Assembly: GCF_029227915.1 (NCBI RefSeq)
Contig: NC_079878.1
Span: 19,094,001-19,158,000 of the forward strand
Source of the DNA: Hydractinia symbiolongicarpus
Lineage: Eukaryota > Cnidaria > Hydrozoa > Anthoathecata > Hydractiniidae
Length of the DNA stretch: 64,000 nucleotides
Reading direction: 5' to 3'
The notes under the pieces are model-generated. The model did not search any database. It was not told where the DNA came from and saw only the letters and a program-made list of their open reading frames with translations. Positions 1-12,600 of the stretch are shown piece by piece (the first letter of the stretch is position 1; every line of letters begins with the position of its first letter). A program made the translations under genes and the position numbers.

Positions 1-1337
1 AAAAATCTTAATTAGAAAAGGTATCTGTCTTTAGTATGAACCACACCTAAAAGCACAAATAAGAATAGTTAGTATCGTCACAGGTTCGTTCTTGTGACCC
101 TGTTACATAAAATTATTTATTCTTGTTTTATATAACGAATTTCTAGCTTTTATTCGAAACTCGATTTTTTATGAAAATAAAAAAGGCGGCCCGAAATTAG
201 TTTATAAATATAAATATATATATATATATATAATTTCATATATTTTTCACATATTTTATATCTTAAACACGCTGTTTATATTTAATAGGTTTATATTGTG
301 CAGCCTTATTTTGAATATATGTTTGTTTGTTTATTTTTTGTTTGTTTGTTCGTTACAACAATATATTATGTATTCTGTTCTCCATTTTTTTGTAATCAAA
401 TAAATTCATGTTTTTACCAAGAATTGTTGTTAATCATCTGTGTTTATCATATTTATTTTGTTTCGGTTTTTCCTTCTTTCTTGTCATCAAATATTAAAAA
501 GAGAAAAAAGCCCTAGAGATGAGGTTGTTTTTTCTCTCTTCCTTAGAATATCAATTTGCCGTAAACAGTCTAAAATATTTCATTGCATAAAGAATAACCC
601 TTCTTGTATTTATCGTATATCGCATCTGAAAAATCTTACGACAGCATAATAGACCTTTCCCGAATTTCCTAATTATGCCAAACTCAATTAAAGAGGTCGA
701 TACTAAAAATGATTTTTTCCCTAAGTTCCTTAGCAAAAGGTATAACAAATTACCTAATTTCGTAAATATTTCTGTTTGTTAAGTGTCTCAATTCCGAGCT
801 GAAAGTTACGGTCAAACCCTTCATAGCCGAGCTTCCGAAGAATAGCCTCGTTTTTAAAAAAATTATTTTCTTTAAATCTAAATAAAATCCAACTAGAATA
901 GTATATTGCTCTCTAACAACTTTATTTTTGTCATGATAATTTAATATTCTATCTGAATATCCTTATTTGCACACATAAGAGAACAGACCCATTATAAAAT
1001 TTTAGAAGACGTCATAATTATTATAATTTATGAAATTCGGGAAAGGTGTATTGTTGATGTCTTTTCACGTTACAATGTAAGTACACACATTCAAGTGACG
1101 TAGCGTCGATGACAGTGTAGATCACTTAAGTTTATTTAATTAGTGTTGAGCATTTGCCAAAAAACAAAAGTTTTTATTTACATTAACTTGACTCCATGTT
1201 TGTGAATGTCATGAAAGCGCTAAAGTTGATGCAAAATAATTTGGAGGGTTTTGTCAATAGTTACTGTGAAGAGATTTGTGTGAAGACGTCACTATTTGTG
1301 CAACTTTTCGAAGCGAGCGACATTTTACTGAGCGCGA
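1..1337. other. Gene-free upstream region
   Basis: AT-rich sequence with a short TA microsatellite near 210-232. Small open frames here have no splice-flanked or conserved character. I see no RNA gene or mobile-element end. The last few hundred bases presumably hold the promoter and 5' leader of the PDZ gene that follows. Confidence 0.5.
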
Positions 1338-1393
1338 ATGAACGCTGAAACAAAACAGATAGGTGATATTAATAGGTTAAAAGGAGAAACAGC

Positions 1394-4300
1394 ATGAGAA
1401 AGGTAGGTGATTGGTCAACGTATCTCAACACTTGATTTCTTGATAAAAATGTGATAAAAATGTAACTGATCTTTTTAGAACGCAGGAAGTTTCGTAAATT
1501 ATAAAAAATTCCCAAACTCGTCGAACGAAAACGTAAGTTTTACAAATTTGCTGTTGTTGTTGTTGTTTTTGCGCGTGCGCTCTAAAAATATTTTGAGTCG
1601 GATACGCAATAAAAAGAGAAGATAAAGCTTACTACTACTACTGTAACTAGATTTTAGATTTAGGAAGAACCCTGACAACTTTGTGCATGTTCAAAATAGT
1701 TGCGCCCAGCTTTATTCTGATTCCCCTGGTGTAATTAATTCAAGCCTTTTAATGGCAATTGCGATATATTTTTATCAACTTTTAATTTGTCAATAACTGT
1801 TCATTACTTCTGCTTCGGCTATAAACAATCTTGGATCATTTCTATCACAACAATCATTCATGGAACAGTCAATGAACCTAGTGTATATGGTAAAAAGGAC
1901 TGGGTATCATATCATTAATAATTGTTCCGTATATGTACAACTCACTTTTTGCCATCTTGCAATGTAAACACGCGGTTAAACTCATCTGTCGTGAAAGAAA
2001 TATTTTTTTGTTTCTTTGCAAGCTGAATTTTTTACGTTGAAAACATTAGAGTTTGCACGCCAGCTCTATTTTACAATGAGAACAAACATCTACGAACGAG
2101 AAATTACAAGGAGGCTACATGATAAACTTATGTACATTTGAAACTATATAGCAAGAAAAGAGTTACTTTTGCTGCCGTAGTATCTTACATCGCGTCACAA
2201 CTCCTGCACATGCAAAGCATTTCATGTTTGCGTGTAATAATGGATGCACTGACCCATGTTGGCAGGGATAAGTAAAATGCAGGTATAAACAATCTAAAAC
2301 TTGTTTCTGTGTGACGTATTAAAAGTAGTGCAAAACTATTGGCGAACTATTTAAGCTTCAACACTAATGCGCTTTGTCCGATCTTTTCGCAGGTTGACAA
2401 AAAGAGAAATCGTCTATCTGTTCGAAGATCTTCTGATCCAATTGAAAAACAAGAGTTAACCAGAAAAGGATCTTCCAAGAAGAAGTATGCGGTAGGATAT
2501 TGTAGAATGTTAGTGTGAGTGATATGGAATGAAAAAAATTACAATTTAAAAATCTTCTTTGCGGCGGATTTAACGCTTTACAGATTTGAGTGGTGAGGGT
2601 ATAAGGGAACGCAGCTTGTTGTTTTTGCATTTTCATTTTTTTTTCTATTAAAAACTATTTCTTGGATGGCGCAGTGAATTTGAGGAGGTACGGTATTGTT
2701 ACATGTTTTGATTTTGTAGAACATCAATTCAGACATCCTTCCGAGAAAAAGAACGAGTACAATCGATGTTGAAATACCGGTGAATGAAGCAGGTTGGTCT
2801 GTTGTGTGTTCCCGTTGTTTTTAGAAGCATGAGAAAAGATTGTTTTTAGTTAATATAGTGTTGATAGTTTCGTAACTAGACGATAATACTCGGCATAAAC
2901 CTCTGTCATTGTAGCACACGACAATGTGGTAATGATTTTTCGGAAGCTTTAGGCTAGTTAACTAAAACTTCTTCGTTGCAAGAACTCATATGTCACGTTG
3001 CCATTCAGGGATTGGTGTAATACTCGAAGGCGGTGCAGAAAACAAGCATGACTCGTCCTTATACGTATCTGGGTTTAAACCCGGGAGCGCTGCAGAAAAG
3101 TCAAAAAAAATTGGAATCGGAGATAAAGTAGTACAGGTAGATTTATCTCTAATTTCTACTGTTTAATTTTTTTCTTTTGTTTGATTTTGTTAATAAATTC
3201 CGACGAATAGGCGCGACATCTGCTAGTATTTCTGTTTATAAGCTTCCAACCCAAACATGTATCAATAACAGAGCTTGTTAAAATAATTAGGGTTTCATTG
3301 TAGACTTTCTTGGTAAGCAGGTGAGAATTTGCCGCAAGCTTAAATCTCGTTTCAAAAAGCGTCACACATTAGGCAAATTATTACAATGCTTCAGCGACTC
3401 ACGAAATTATCTTTAGACCTGTTTGTGCTTTTAGGTCTTCAATGATTTAAACTTTTGCTAAAATATTTACTGTCATGAAAGTCGAGGTGATGTTTAAGTT
3501 TTTGCAGTTTCTCTATAAGATCTTTTCTGAAAAACACAATAAAAGAACTAGTGACAGAATTGCCACCAAAAAGATTTTTTAAATGAAATCTTTCTTTAAA
3601 CAGTCCATCTTTTATGTCGTCGTTTTTAACTGTGGATATAGGAGATTTTTATTTTTTTATTTTAAGGAAGGGTTTCTTACGCTTATAAATGGATTTTCGT
3701 TGCGTACATCTCAATGGCATGCCTAAATAACGAAAAAAAATATATACAGTTTATGCGTTTTGTTAAGCTCGTCTGTTTACCTTTATTAATAGAATTTCTT
3801 AAATTTAGTAGTTCCGGTCTAAATTGATTCATTAAATTGCTGCGATGCTTATCGTTTTAGTTGTTTTCATTGCTAAAATTATGCAGGATCTCTTTTAGGT
3901 CGTGTTGTCGTTCGATCAGAATGAGCTGATAAAGCGTGAAGCGTAGATAAAATTGTTTTTTGACCTGATTTGAAGAGAGGTTAAACTCCAACAGTAAACG
4001 ATGTGCAAGCATATGCGAGTAGTGCTATTTTTTAAGTTGAAGAAGAAATCACAGAGTTCTGTTGACAGAATATTTTGTCGGTCCCTGCGCAAAAAACATC
4101 GTGTTACGGAAACACGAAATGCGATAAATAAAGGGCGGGTGATCCTGTGAATTTTTCAACGGGTAACCGACTAGTCTCTTTAGTAATAGCCGTATTCCGT
4201 CTGTCTGTTTGTGGGCGAGAAAAAAGTCGTGTTACGAAAACACGAAATGTGATATATCAAGGACGGGCGACCCCGTGGATTTTTCCACGGGTGACCAGCT

Positions 4301-5675
4301 AGTCTCTTTAATATTACCCGTATTCCATCTGTCTGTTTGTGCGCGAGAAACACGTCGTGTTATGGAACACGAAATGCCATATATAAAGGACGGGCGACCC
4401 GGTGGAATTTTCCACGGGTTAACGACTAGTCCCTTTAATATTAGCCGTCGTCTGTCTGTTTGCCTGTCTGTTACGGAAACACAAAATTCGATATATAAAG
4501 AACAGGCGACCCCGTGAATTTTTCCACGGGTTGATAACTATTCTATATTATGATACCCGTATACGTCTGTCAGTAGCGAAACACACGAAATGCGGTAAAT
4601 AAAGGACGGCCGAACCATGTCATTGACTAGTTTTTTAAAAAAAATTAACATTGTAACAAATTTACCATTACCATGTGTCGTTGCAATGTGTTTCATTTAT
4701 AATGATTTTGCTGATGCGAAAAATACAAGTAGTTGGAATAAAAGAAATTTATATTCAGTTATAAAAAGTTGTTTTATTTTTTTCCCAATGTATTAGATTA
4801 ATAACATCGACCTTCGGAATGTATCTAAGCTGGCAGCGAATTCCATTCTCCGTTCATTTGAAATCACATCAAAAACACAACCAACGAGACACGTGAAAAT
4901 AACTCTCCAAAAGCGAGAGTGGATAGTCGCGAAAAATGAAGACGATAACGCAAAATTGGATATTGTGGTAAGTTTTTTACACATGCATCACGGACGTATG
5001 TTGGTTTTCTTGAGAAAAGTCTTAAGAACAAGATAGATACTTTTACAATTAAAACAGCACTGCAAAGATACGGGTTGAATATAAAAAGTAAGCTTGCTTA
5101 CTCTCTCAATTTTGCTACGCTTTTTGTTATTTCTAACCAGTACTCCAGTAAGCACTTTTTTAATAAGATTTTTGCCGAGTTTCAAATCTTTTGAAACGAT
5201 ACTAGGGGTTCCTTTTTCCTTCTTCTTCTTCTTCTTCTTCTTCTTCTTCTTCTTCTTCTTCTTCTTCTTCTTCTTCTTCTTCTTCTTCTTCTTCTTCTTC
5301 TTCTTCTTCTTCTTCTTCTTCTTCTTCTTCTTCTTCTTCTTCTTCTTCTTCTTCTTCTTCTTCTTCTTCTTCTTCTTCTTCTTCTTCTTCTTCTTCTTCT
5401 TCTTCTTCTTCTTCTTCTTCTTCTTCTTCTTCTTCTTCTTCTTCTTCTTCTTCTTTTTATTATTATTATTATTAATCATAAAACCGGGTTCCATTATATT
5501 AACAAATGATTCTTCTCCCAAAACTTAAACATAAAAGAAAAGTAAAATAGTCGTAAAATAATTTAAATTCACTATATATATAATATCTACAAAATAAAAG
5601 TTTTTGATCACGCGAAGAAACAAACTTCAATAGTTGACGCAAGTAGTTAATGAAAAAAATCCAAACCTGTCATAA
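1394..5675 (+). CDS. Single-PDZ-domain protein, multi-exon
   Basis: Coding exons read from splice sites and phase: 1394-1402 (M-R-K only), 1479-1532, 2393-2491, 2720-2792, 3009-3136, 4797-4967; the probable last exon is 5634-5675. All have AG/GT borders and junctions through 4967 keep one frame (178 codons). Residues 1-78 are basic and Ser-rich, without a recognised domain. Residues ~79-165 form a PDZ domain: carboxylate-binding loop G-I-G-V at 79-82, then YVSGFKPGSAAEK, IGIGDKVVQINN and VSKLAANSILR, the usual order of PDZ core strands and helix. PDZ domains bind C-terminal peptides of membrane or junction proteins. The last exon has a weak pyrimidine tract and is the least certain part; a longer alternative starts at 5724. 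AATAAA lies at 5926. The 9-nt coding start exon is also unproven. A 19-codon upstream ORF begins at 1338 and its TGA overlaps the main ATG. No subfamily recognised. Confidence 0.72.
3137..4089. other. Intron of the PDZ gene, left part
   Basis: Non-coding AT-rich intron sequence between the two halves of the PDZ domain. No recognisable element until the tandem Helitron-like array begins. Confidence 0.5.
4090..4620 (+). mobile_element. Tandem array of ~128-bp mini-Helitron-like units
   Basis: Four to five head-to-tail units, with borders at 4175, 4303, 4430 and ~4542. Each starts with TC directly after CTAG (4171-4174, 4299-4302, 4426-4429) and continues into a CCGTATTCCGTCTGTCTG-type segment. 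Each ends with a hairpin (arms CCCGTGG/CCACGGG around a T-rich loop), then about 10 nt, then CTAG. A 5' TC and a 3' hairpin followed by CTRR are the known termini of Helitrons. The units contain almost nothing but the two ends. In the third border CTAG has decayed to CTAT. Homologous, longer units occur at 43.9-47.0 kb. Confidence 0.68.
5219..5474 (+). repeat. (CTT)79 microsatellite followed by (TTA)n
   Basis: A pure CTT/GAA run of 237 bp (5219-5455) followed by about six TTA repeats. It sits between the last secure PDZ exon and its likely terminal exon. Long GAA/CTT tracts can form triplex structures. The open frames across it are pure repeat translations, not genes. Confidence 0.97.
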
Positions 5676-6606
5676 TAATTTATTATATCATAAAAAAGGA
5701 TTAAAACGGAGAAAACTGGGCACAGAGTAGTGACAACAGAGTAGTGATACACAAAAGATTTAAAAGTGATAGGGTCCGAACATACATAGAAAGCCCAAAG
5801 AAAAGAAACCAAAAAAAGAAAAAAAATCATTGCGAGGACAAACATTTTGCCTCTCTAATAAAACATTTCAAGTTTTTACAAGTCCTTATGTTCTTTGAAA
5901 GATCGTTGAAACTTGTTGCTTGGTCAATAAATGTGTTTTTTTTCACCACGCTCTAGTTTCATTACGTTGTCAGCTCGTGAACTCCTACTTTCTTTCTTCA
6001 TTCGCAAAGGTATAACTTGTTATTGCATGATGCGCAAGTTTCACAGTAGCGAAGTCTTCACTCTTGGAAAGGAATAAGAACGTCCTATCTTGAGCGAAAA
6101 ACAGATGTTTAAAAAAGTGTGTAGGGTGAAGCGTTCATTAATTGTCGGTCAGCTTAATTATCATTCTTAACCTACTTTGAAAATTTAGCACTGTTAAATA
6201 AACCTAAATAAACAATAATCTGGTTAAATAGATTTTAATTACAAGATTTATTTTAAAATCTATGCACTCCACCTATTACACTCTCCACCTCTGAGCATCA
6301 AAAAGCATTAAATTTTATAACATCCTTACTCAGCAGACCCGGAAAGAAAATATTCAGTTTCTTTAAAACTGCACGAAAGCAGATTTGATGTCAAAACGTA
6401 GATCAAAATATTTTACGCATCGCAAGATGGACGTTAGTTCCTTTTATGAAACAAACAAGTAGAAACCAGGCTGATAATGAATAGTTAAAGCAATAGAGAA
6501 TCCACCCAGGCATAACATACATGCAATGTAAAACAAAATGACAAATAAGATCGCGATGTTTTTATTGACATGTTGACACCATGATGGCATAGTGGAAAAT
6601 CTTGTG
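5676..6606. other. PDZ-gene 3' region and intergenic spacer
   Basis: Two AATAAA hexamers on the + strand, at 5857-5862 and 5926-5931, are the likely polyadenylation signals of the PDZ gene. An open frame at 5724-5956 could be an alternative last exon but runs over both signals. The remainder (about 6000-6606) should contain the ANO7 promoter; no TATA box recognised. Confidence 0.5.
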
Positions 6607-9600
6607 ATGGCGAAAAGCAAGAAAGGAAAGAAACTGGAAAGCATTAGTGATTTTCAAAAACGAACAAGTAATGAATACATTCCTCTCACAAGCGAAGAAG
6701 ATAGTCAGACTGCCGCACCAGCCACCTCTAAGAAAACTTTAACCCCTATACCAACAAGAAAGAGCGACGAGCTTCAAATTGTTGACCTTGATAGTGAAAA
6801 GAAGTCAATGGAGGTAGTATAATTATTTGAGAGTAGAGGTCAAGTCGGAAATATTTTAGGATCACAATTGTTACTTCAATGCGCAGTCAGTCCAGAAATT
6901 CATGTGTACAAAAATTTTACTTTTTTTACTTGTTTGTATGATCCTCGTGTAATTCCTCAAGAGAGTTATAATCTTCGGCTATTGCAAAAAAAACAATTTT
7001 TCAACTAAAAAGCGTTGGGAATAACTTATTAGTGCGAATTTGGATAAAAATCGCTCTTATAACTTTAATTCTGCACGAACCCCCAAAAATTCTAATTCGC
7101 ACTTATAAGTTTCGCATTAGACAATTTTTTTTTTACAATAGCAAAAATGTTTATTTTTCTTAATTTTAACTTGGTACATAAAAGGGATATTCAATCAGAA
7201 TAATGCATTTTTCGCTATTATTTTCTCATTTAAAAGGACGTATGTTCCGTCGTCAATTTTTAGCAGTCTTCAAACTTTTCAGGATAACCTACTCGATAAT
7301 CGTCACGAAGTAATAATACCTGAATGCCATTAGTTAAAAATGTTACTTTTTTACACCTAATGAAAGCTTCTCAATTTTTAAAAAGGCGACTAGTCGGTTT
7401 CTTTTACGAAGCAGTTTCTTATCTTATATGAAAAACGTGTATGCAAAAAATAATAATTTGCTTTTAATTTACACAAAACTTAACTTATGCCTAAGTACTA
7501 ATAAAGTATCCTCTTAAAACACCAAAATGTTCCTAATAAATTCTGCCCTTTTTAGCAATGCTGCTGATCCGCACTAATTTACTCTGTTCTAATTTAATTT
7601 AAATTTTTTGAAGCACTTGTTCACTTTTTATTCTTTCAAGTACTGAGGACGAGGTTGAACATTTTCAAAATTGTCTAATTCTTTATATATGAAATCAATT
7701 TCATCGCTATTAATATTTATGAATATTTCAATATGGAAACCTTTTATAAACAATCGACTTTATTGTGAAGATTTAAATTGTTTTTGGAAGAACAATGGTG
7801 TCTAAAACACCTGCCGTTTAATATAAGACAAGATGCAATCCCATTCTGCGAAGTATCCATGCACAACCAAAAGCCACCTAGAGTTGAAAAGATATATTTT
7901 ACACGTGTTTCCTTTTCCTAAATTTCAACTTTAGTGTGGCATAAGTAGCTTCGTCCTTTCACCACTTATTCAATGTCGTACACCGTTTTAAAGGCGATAT
8001 TTCATCATCTGTTTTTCACATGACTATAATTTCACGTCGTCAGTACCAGACCGGCTAATTTATGTAAAATACAGAACAGTCAGATATAAAAAAAAACATT
8101 GGAACTGGGATCAGAAGGAAAAGAAAGGATTTTTGTGGCATAGTTGGAAGTTTTGCAATCAGAATGCCAACAAGGTTATTCTAACGTAATGTCAGTACAC
8201 ACAAGCATGTCTGATGACAGGCTTGCGTTAGGGAACTCGGACTATTTGGTAGGTTATTATACATAGCCCTTACCTACCTACCTACCTAGGTATAGCTAGC
8301 TGGCTACCAAAACCACAACCAAAAATATGGCGCGAATATACTTTGGCAACAATGAGACTGCAAACTATAGCTAGGAAATTTTCTTCCCAAAAATAGAGCT
8401 AATTCAGCCTTTTTGTTTTCCATTATAGGAATTATCCTTTTCTCTTTTCTTTCCAGCTATATACCTTGCAAGAAAGAATCGTGACTTTTATGCCCTCTGC
8501 TTTTACTTGCTTAGCAACATGAAAATTAAAAATTATATGCCATTAAAAATGCATTTAACATTATACATGGTCCATTAATTAATTCATGATGACTGATACA
8601 AGTTGGCAACATGTTGTAAAATATTTTTAAATGGATGCAACAATGTGTTAAGGTTGTACTTGTTAATATAGAAGCTTAGTCTATAGCTATGGCTATCACA
8701 TGAATACATTATATGCTGTGTACGTGGTGAAGACATTTATAGATATTATAGTGAAGATATTATATATTTATTAATTAAAAAATTGGCTAAAATATTTACA
8801 AATAATTTTACACATCACATCAAATTAGGAGTTGTATGAATATAACAACATTAAAACTGCAGTATTGATCCTTCTAACGTACAAGGTGTACTTTTTCTTT
8901 GTAACGATTCAACATTGTTACAAGTAGTAATGATGTTGATATAAGTAATAAAAATGAAGGAAAGTAATAAAGATAAAAGTCCTTTGATTTTAAAGGTTTG
9001 TAACTTGTTGCACTTTCACGTAAACCAGAAGTTTAGCTTAGTAAATGTGTATATACATTATTTTCTTAATGTTTGTATTTGCCAGCAGTAATAATTATTG
9101 ATTATCTACTTACTCTATTCTAAGCAGGTTGTTTTTTGTTTGTCTCAATTTTAAACTGTTAAGCAAAAAATATTTTAAGTTTGGAAATGCAGCAAATTAA
9201 TATATGTGTAATCATGCAAATACATTTAAAATTCAATATGGTTGCCTATTTTTTTAAAAAAATTTGATATATATACAGCAAATATTGTTGGTTTTGCTCT
9301 GTTTATGTTTTGGAGAAGCTAAATAATGACATGATGTGTCATGCAAGGTTGCAATTACTTTTTCAGGCTATTTCAGGAAGTAAGCACCCGTGCAGCACAC
9401 ATATCAAGTGTTTTAGGCTGTTTGTCAGCTGCTATATTTGTGTGCTACATATAATGATAAGAGGCTACAAAACCGGCTGTTGATTTTTTAATTTATATGG
9501 CTGCAAAAATAAATAAGAGCACTGAGGTCAAAAACAACATCTGAAATCATCTTAAATATGGCATTGGACATCTAAAAATAACTTATCTATTCGATATAAG

Positions 9601-12600
9601 TATTTACTATGCCATATGCCATTTACTATGCCTGGTAAAATAAACTTCAAACTTTTTTGAATTAGCTGGCTAGCTATATATTCTTCTTTTTTGCATTTTC
9701 CTCCTTAAATCAAACTTTTGATTTACTGATATATAATATATATTTCAGACCGTAGCTTATTTTAGTGCAAAAAAGAATACTAATTACAATCCTTTTTTAG
9801 AAAATAGCAATAAAAAAGTAGCAAATTCATAAACAAAGTAATTCTTCATAAACAGATTGTCTATATATACAGTTGAGAAAGTGCAAATAATTTTTTGTGC
9901 TTAACCTTTCAAGTGGTGTCTTTATTACACACCTTCATTCAGAATGCGCTAGAATGGAGAGTAATGTTCATGTTGAAGATCTCACTTTAACTGTTTTGTA
10001 GCCTCTTCAACTTCTTATAAACTTTGGATTTGGCATGTGTTATCAATAGCACACTTTAACCAATTTTAAGGTGTGTGTTTGTGGGTGTACACATACTACT
10101 ACACGCCTCCAAAAAAGTCTGTAAATACATCTAAATGGAGCATATAAGCTTTTGCAATATTATATACTAGTCGATAAGGCCTCTGGAAAAAAATTCACTT
10201 AGGCAGAAGAGCAATGGAAAAAATATATAAATTGTTATGCAAATATATTCAATTCTTTTTTAAAAAAATTGTTCACCCATTTTGCCTCTATTGTGTAAAG
10301 CACGAAACACTGATCAAGAAATTGGATTGCATACTTTCAACGATCGATTAAGGAGATATTAGGCTTTAAAAAATTACAAAAATCTGTCAATTGGCAAATT
10401 TTTTTATAGAAATTTGTTTACCTGTTGCCTCTATTGTACAGTGCTTGAAACAATCAAAATAATGTACATATAAAATGATGTACTTTCGCCAAACGGTAAA
10501 AGGAGATATGGGTTTTTAAAAATTTTGCTGATGTCAGCAAAGACCTGTACCAAAATTTTTGTTTAGAAATGTGTTATACAGTTACTTCCATTGCATGGAG
10601 CTTGAAATGCCGATCAAGAAATTGTATATGTTCATTATGCCTTTGAGGAACAGTTAAAGAGATATTGGTGTTTAAAAGTTTTCTAAAATGAGTGGGATAA
10701 CCCAGGTTTAGGAAATTGGTCCCATTTCAGTCCTGGGTGGTCACTATTGACCCACAGAGAAGATGATGCCAGTTATATCCACTCGTTTCCAAGTTATTTG
10801 GCTTTAATGCAATGCAAATTAAATTGTAAACATTGACGTCAATCTTATAGACGTTGGGAGGTAACGTCAAAAGAACTTATTTGTTGTTTAGCAATAATGA
10901 TATAGTCTCTTATTAAGGGTAAAAACTGCATGTAAAAATTGCCCTTTAAAAACACACTAAATTTCCATATCATTATTTATAATAGATGTGGTTTTCACAT
11001 AATGACAATTATTTTTAATGCCAATGGGCATCCATTTATTTCTCAAGAACAAAAATGTTATTTTTCCTATTTTCATTTGACAAAATTTTATCTCACTTCA
11101 GCAATTCATATTTTATTTTGTAATTATACGCTGCAGACCATTATAGGAAAAATAGTTAAACTTAGAGAGAAAATGAGGTTAAAACTTTGTGTTCAGTTAA
11201 CATTTATAGCATATTTTGTTTTAAAAATCACCCTATCTTGTTGTAAAATAGCAATAACATAGCCGTAAGAAGCATAAGTCAAGCTTGGTTCGGAAAAACT
11301 AGAACACTTGCTTGTAAACGTTTAACATTGATGTACTGCGTTTTAAGATTATTATAACGGGATATTACAAAGTTCGAAAATATCACTATTTTAAATTAAA
11401 AATTCCATAATTAAAAATATATACAAAATAAAAAAGAATTTTTAAAATACAGGATTTATGTATATGAATTTAATTTGTAGGAGATGTCTAGTCGAGGGTA
11501 CAACACTTTTGGTGAAGGTGGCAGTGGAGAAGAATATAAAGTAAGTTTACATTTATTATCATGTGTTTAACTAACTATGTATGTTAAATTTGAACAAGCA
11601 AAGATAAAGGGCAACCTATACCAATTTACTGTATCCTTGAGCAACATAATGATGTCAAAATAAAATTAAATATGAATAAGTGTAAATGAAAAACAATTTC
11701 GATATGGTGGAGAAAAAGTAACGAAATGCTACGCGCTGCAACAATCCTATTAAAAGAAATAGTACAAAACCATAAAAAAACTTAAAAAATGCACTGTGTG
11801 GGTAATAAAACTTCCCAAATAATACTGCTGATTATCGACCTGGTGCCAAATCACATAGTGACGACCATCTGCAAAACAATTCTATTTGATAAAAGGTTGT
11901 TGGAAACAGAATGAACTTACAGTAACAGAAGATTTGTGATTTTAATTAGCTACGTCTTATTCTGGAGGGGACAAGAATTAAATATGATGTGTGTGTTTAT
12001 CAGGGTACCGATTCCGGTACCATTTTGAGGTGCACAAAAAGATGAAGTACATGCTCAAGCACCTAAACAACCTAAGAGGTACACGAAATGACATGTACCA
12101 AAAGTTTGAATTTTTGAATCTCTGTGAGAGCATATCTCAAAGATTTCAGCCGAATATGTACAATAACAAAATCAAGAACCTGCATTCTTTTTTTCTTTCA
12201 GCTCTCTCACAATTCTTGCGTATTTTTAGTTCTTTATGAAAGCTCTGCTGCCTTAAAAAGGAAAGCGTCCTGGTTGCAAAACCGTTGTAATTTAGGAGTA
12301 AAAAATTAGCACTTTGGATTTTAAACAACACGCTACACGATTGAATAATAGTTATTCCTTTTATTGTTTAGAGTATTGATGATGAGGATATGAGTGGTGA
12401 GAGGGGAACTTATTTTAGAGATGGAAAAAGAAAAATCGGTATAGAAATGTGATTCTTATGTTTATGCCGTTGCACTTAATGTGCATGATTTTGAAAGTGT
12501 ATCTTTAATTTGTTATAGATTTTGTGTTAGTTTTTGCCGAGGAGGAAGACAAACAACCAGATGCTAAACATTTACAATTTAGAGAGAAATTTTTAAATAA

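Noticed and set aside
4988-5528. Poly-Lys and poly-Phe ORFs across the CTT tract
   Set aside because: Pure microsatellite translation.
5724-5956. Alternative last exon of the PDZ gene
   Set aside because: Open and splice-flanked, but Lys-rich and running across two AATAAA signals; the short exon at 5634 was preferred, though this is not settled.
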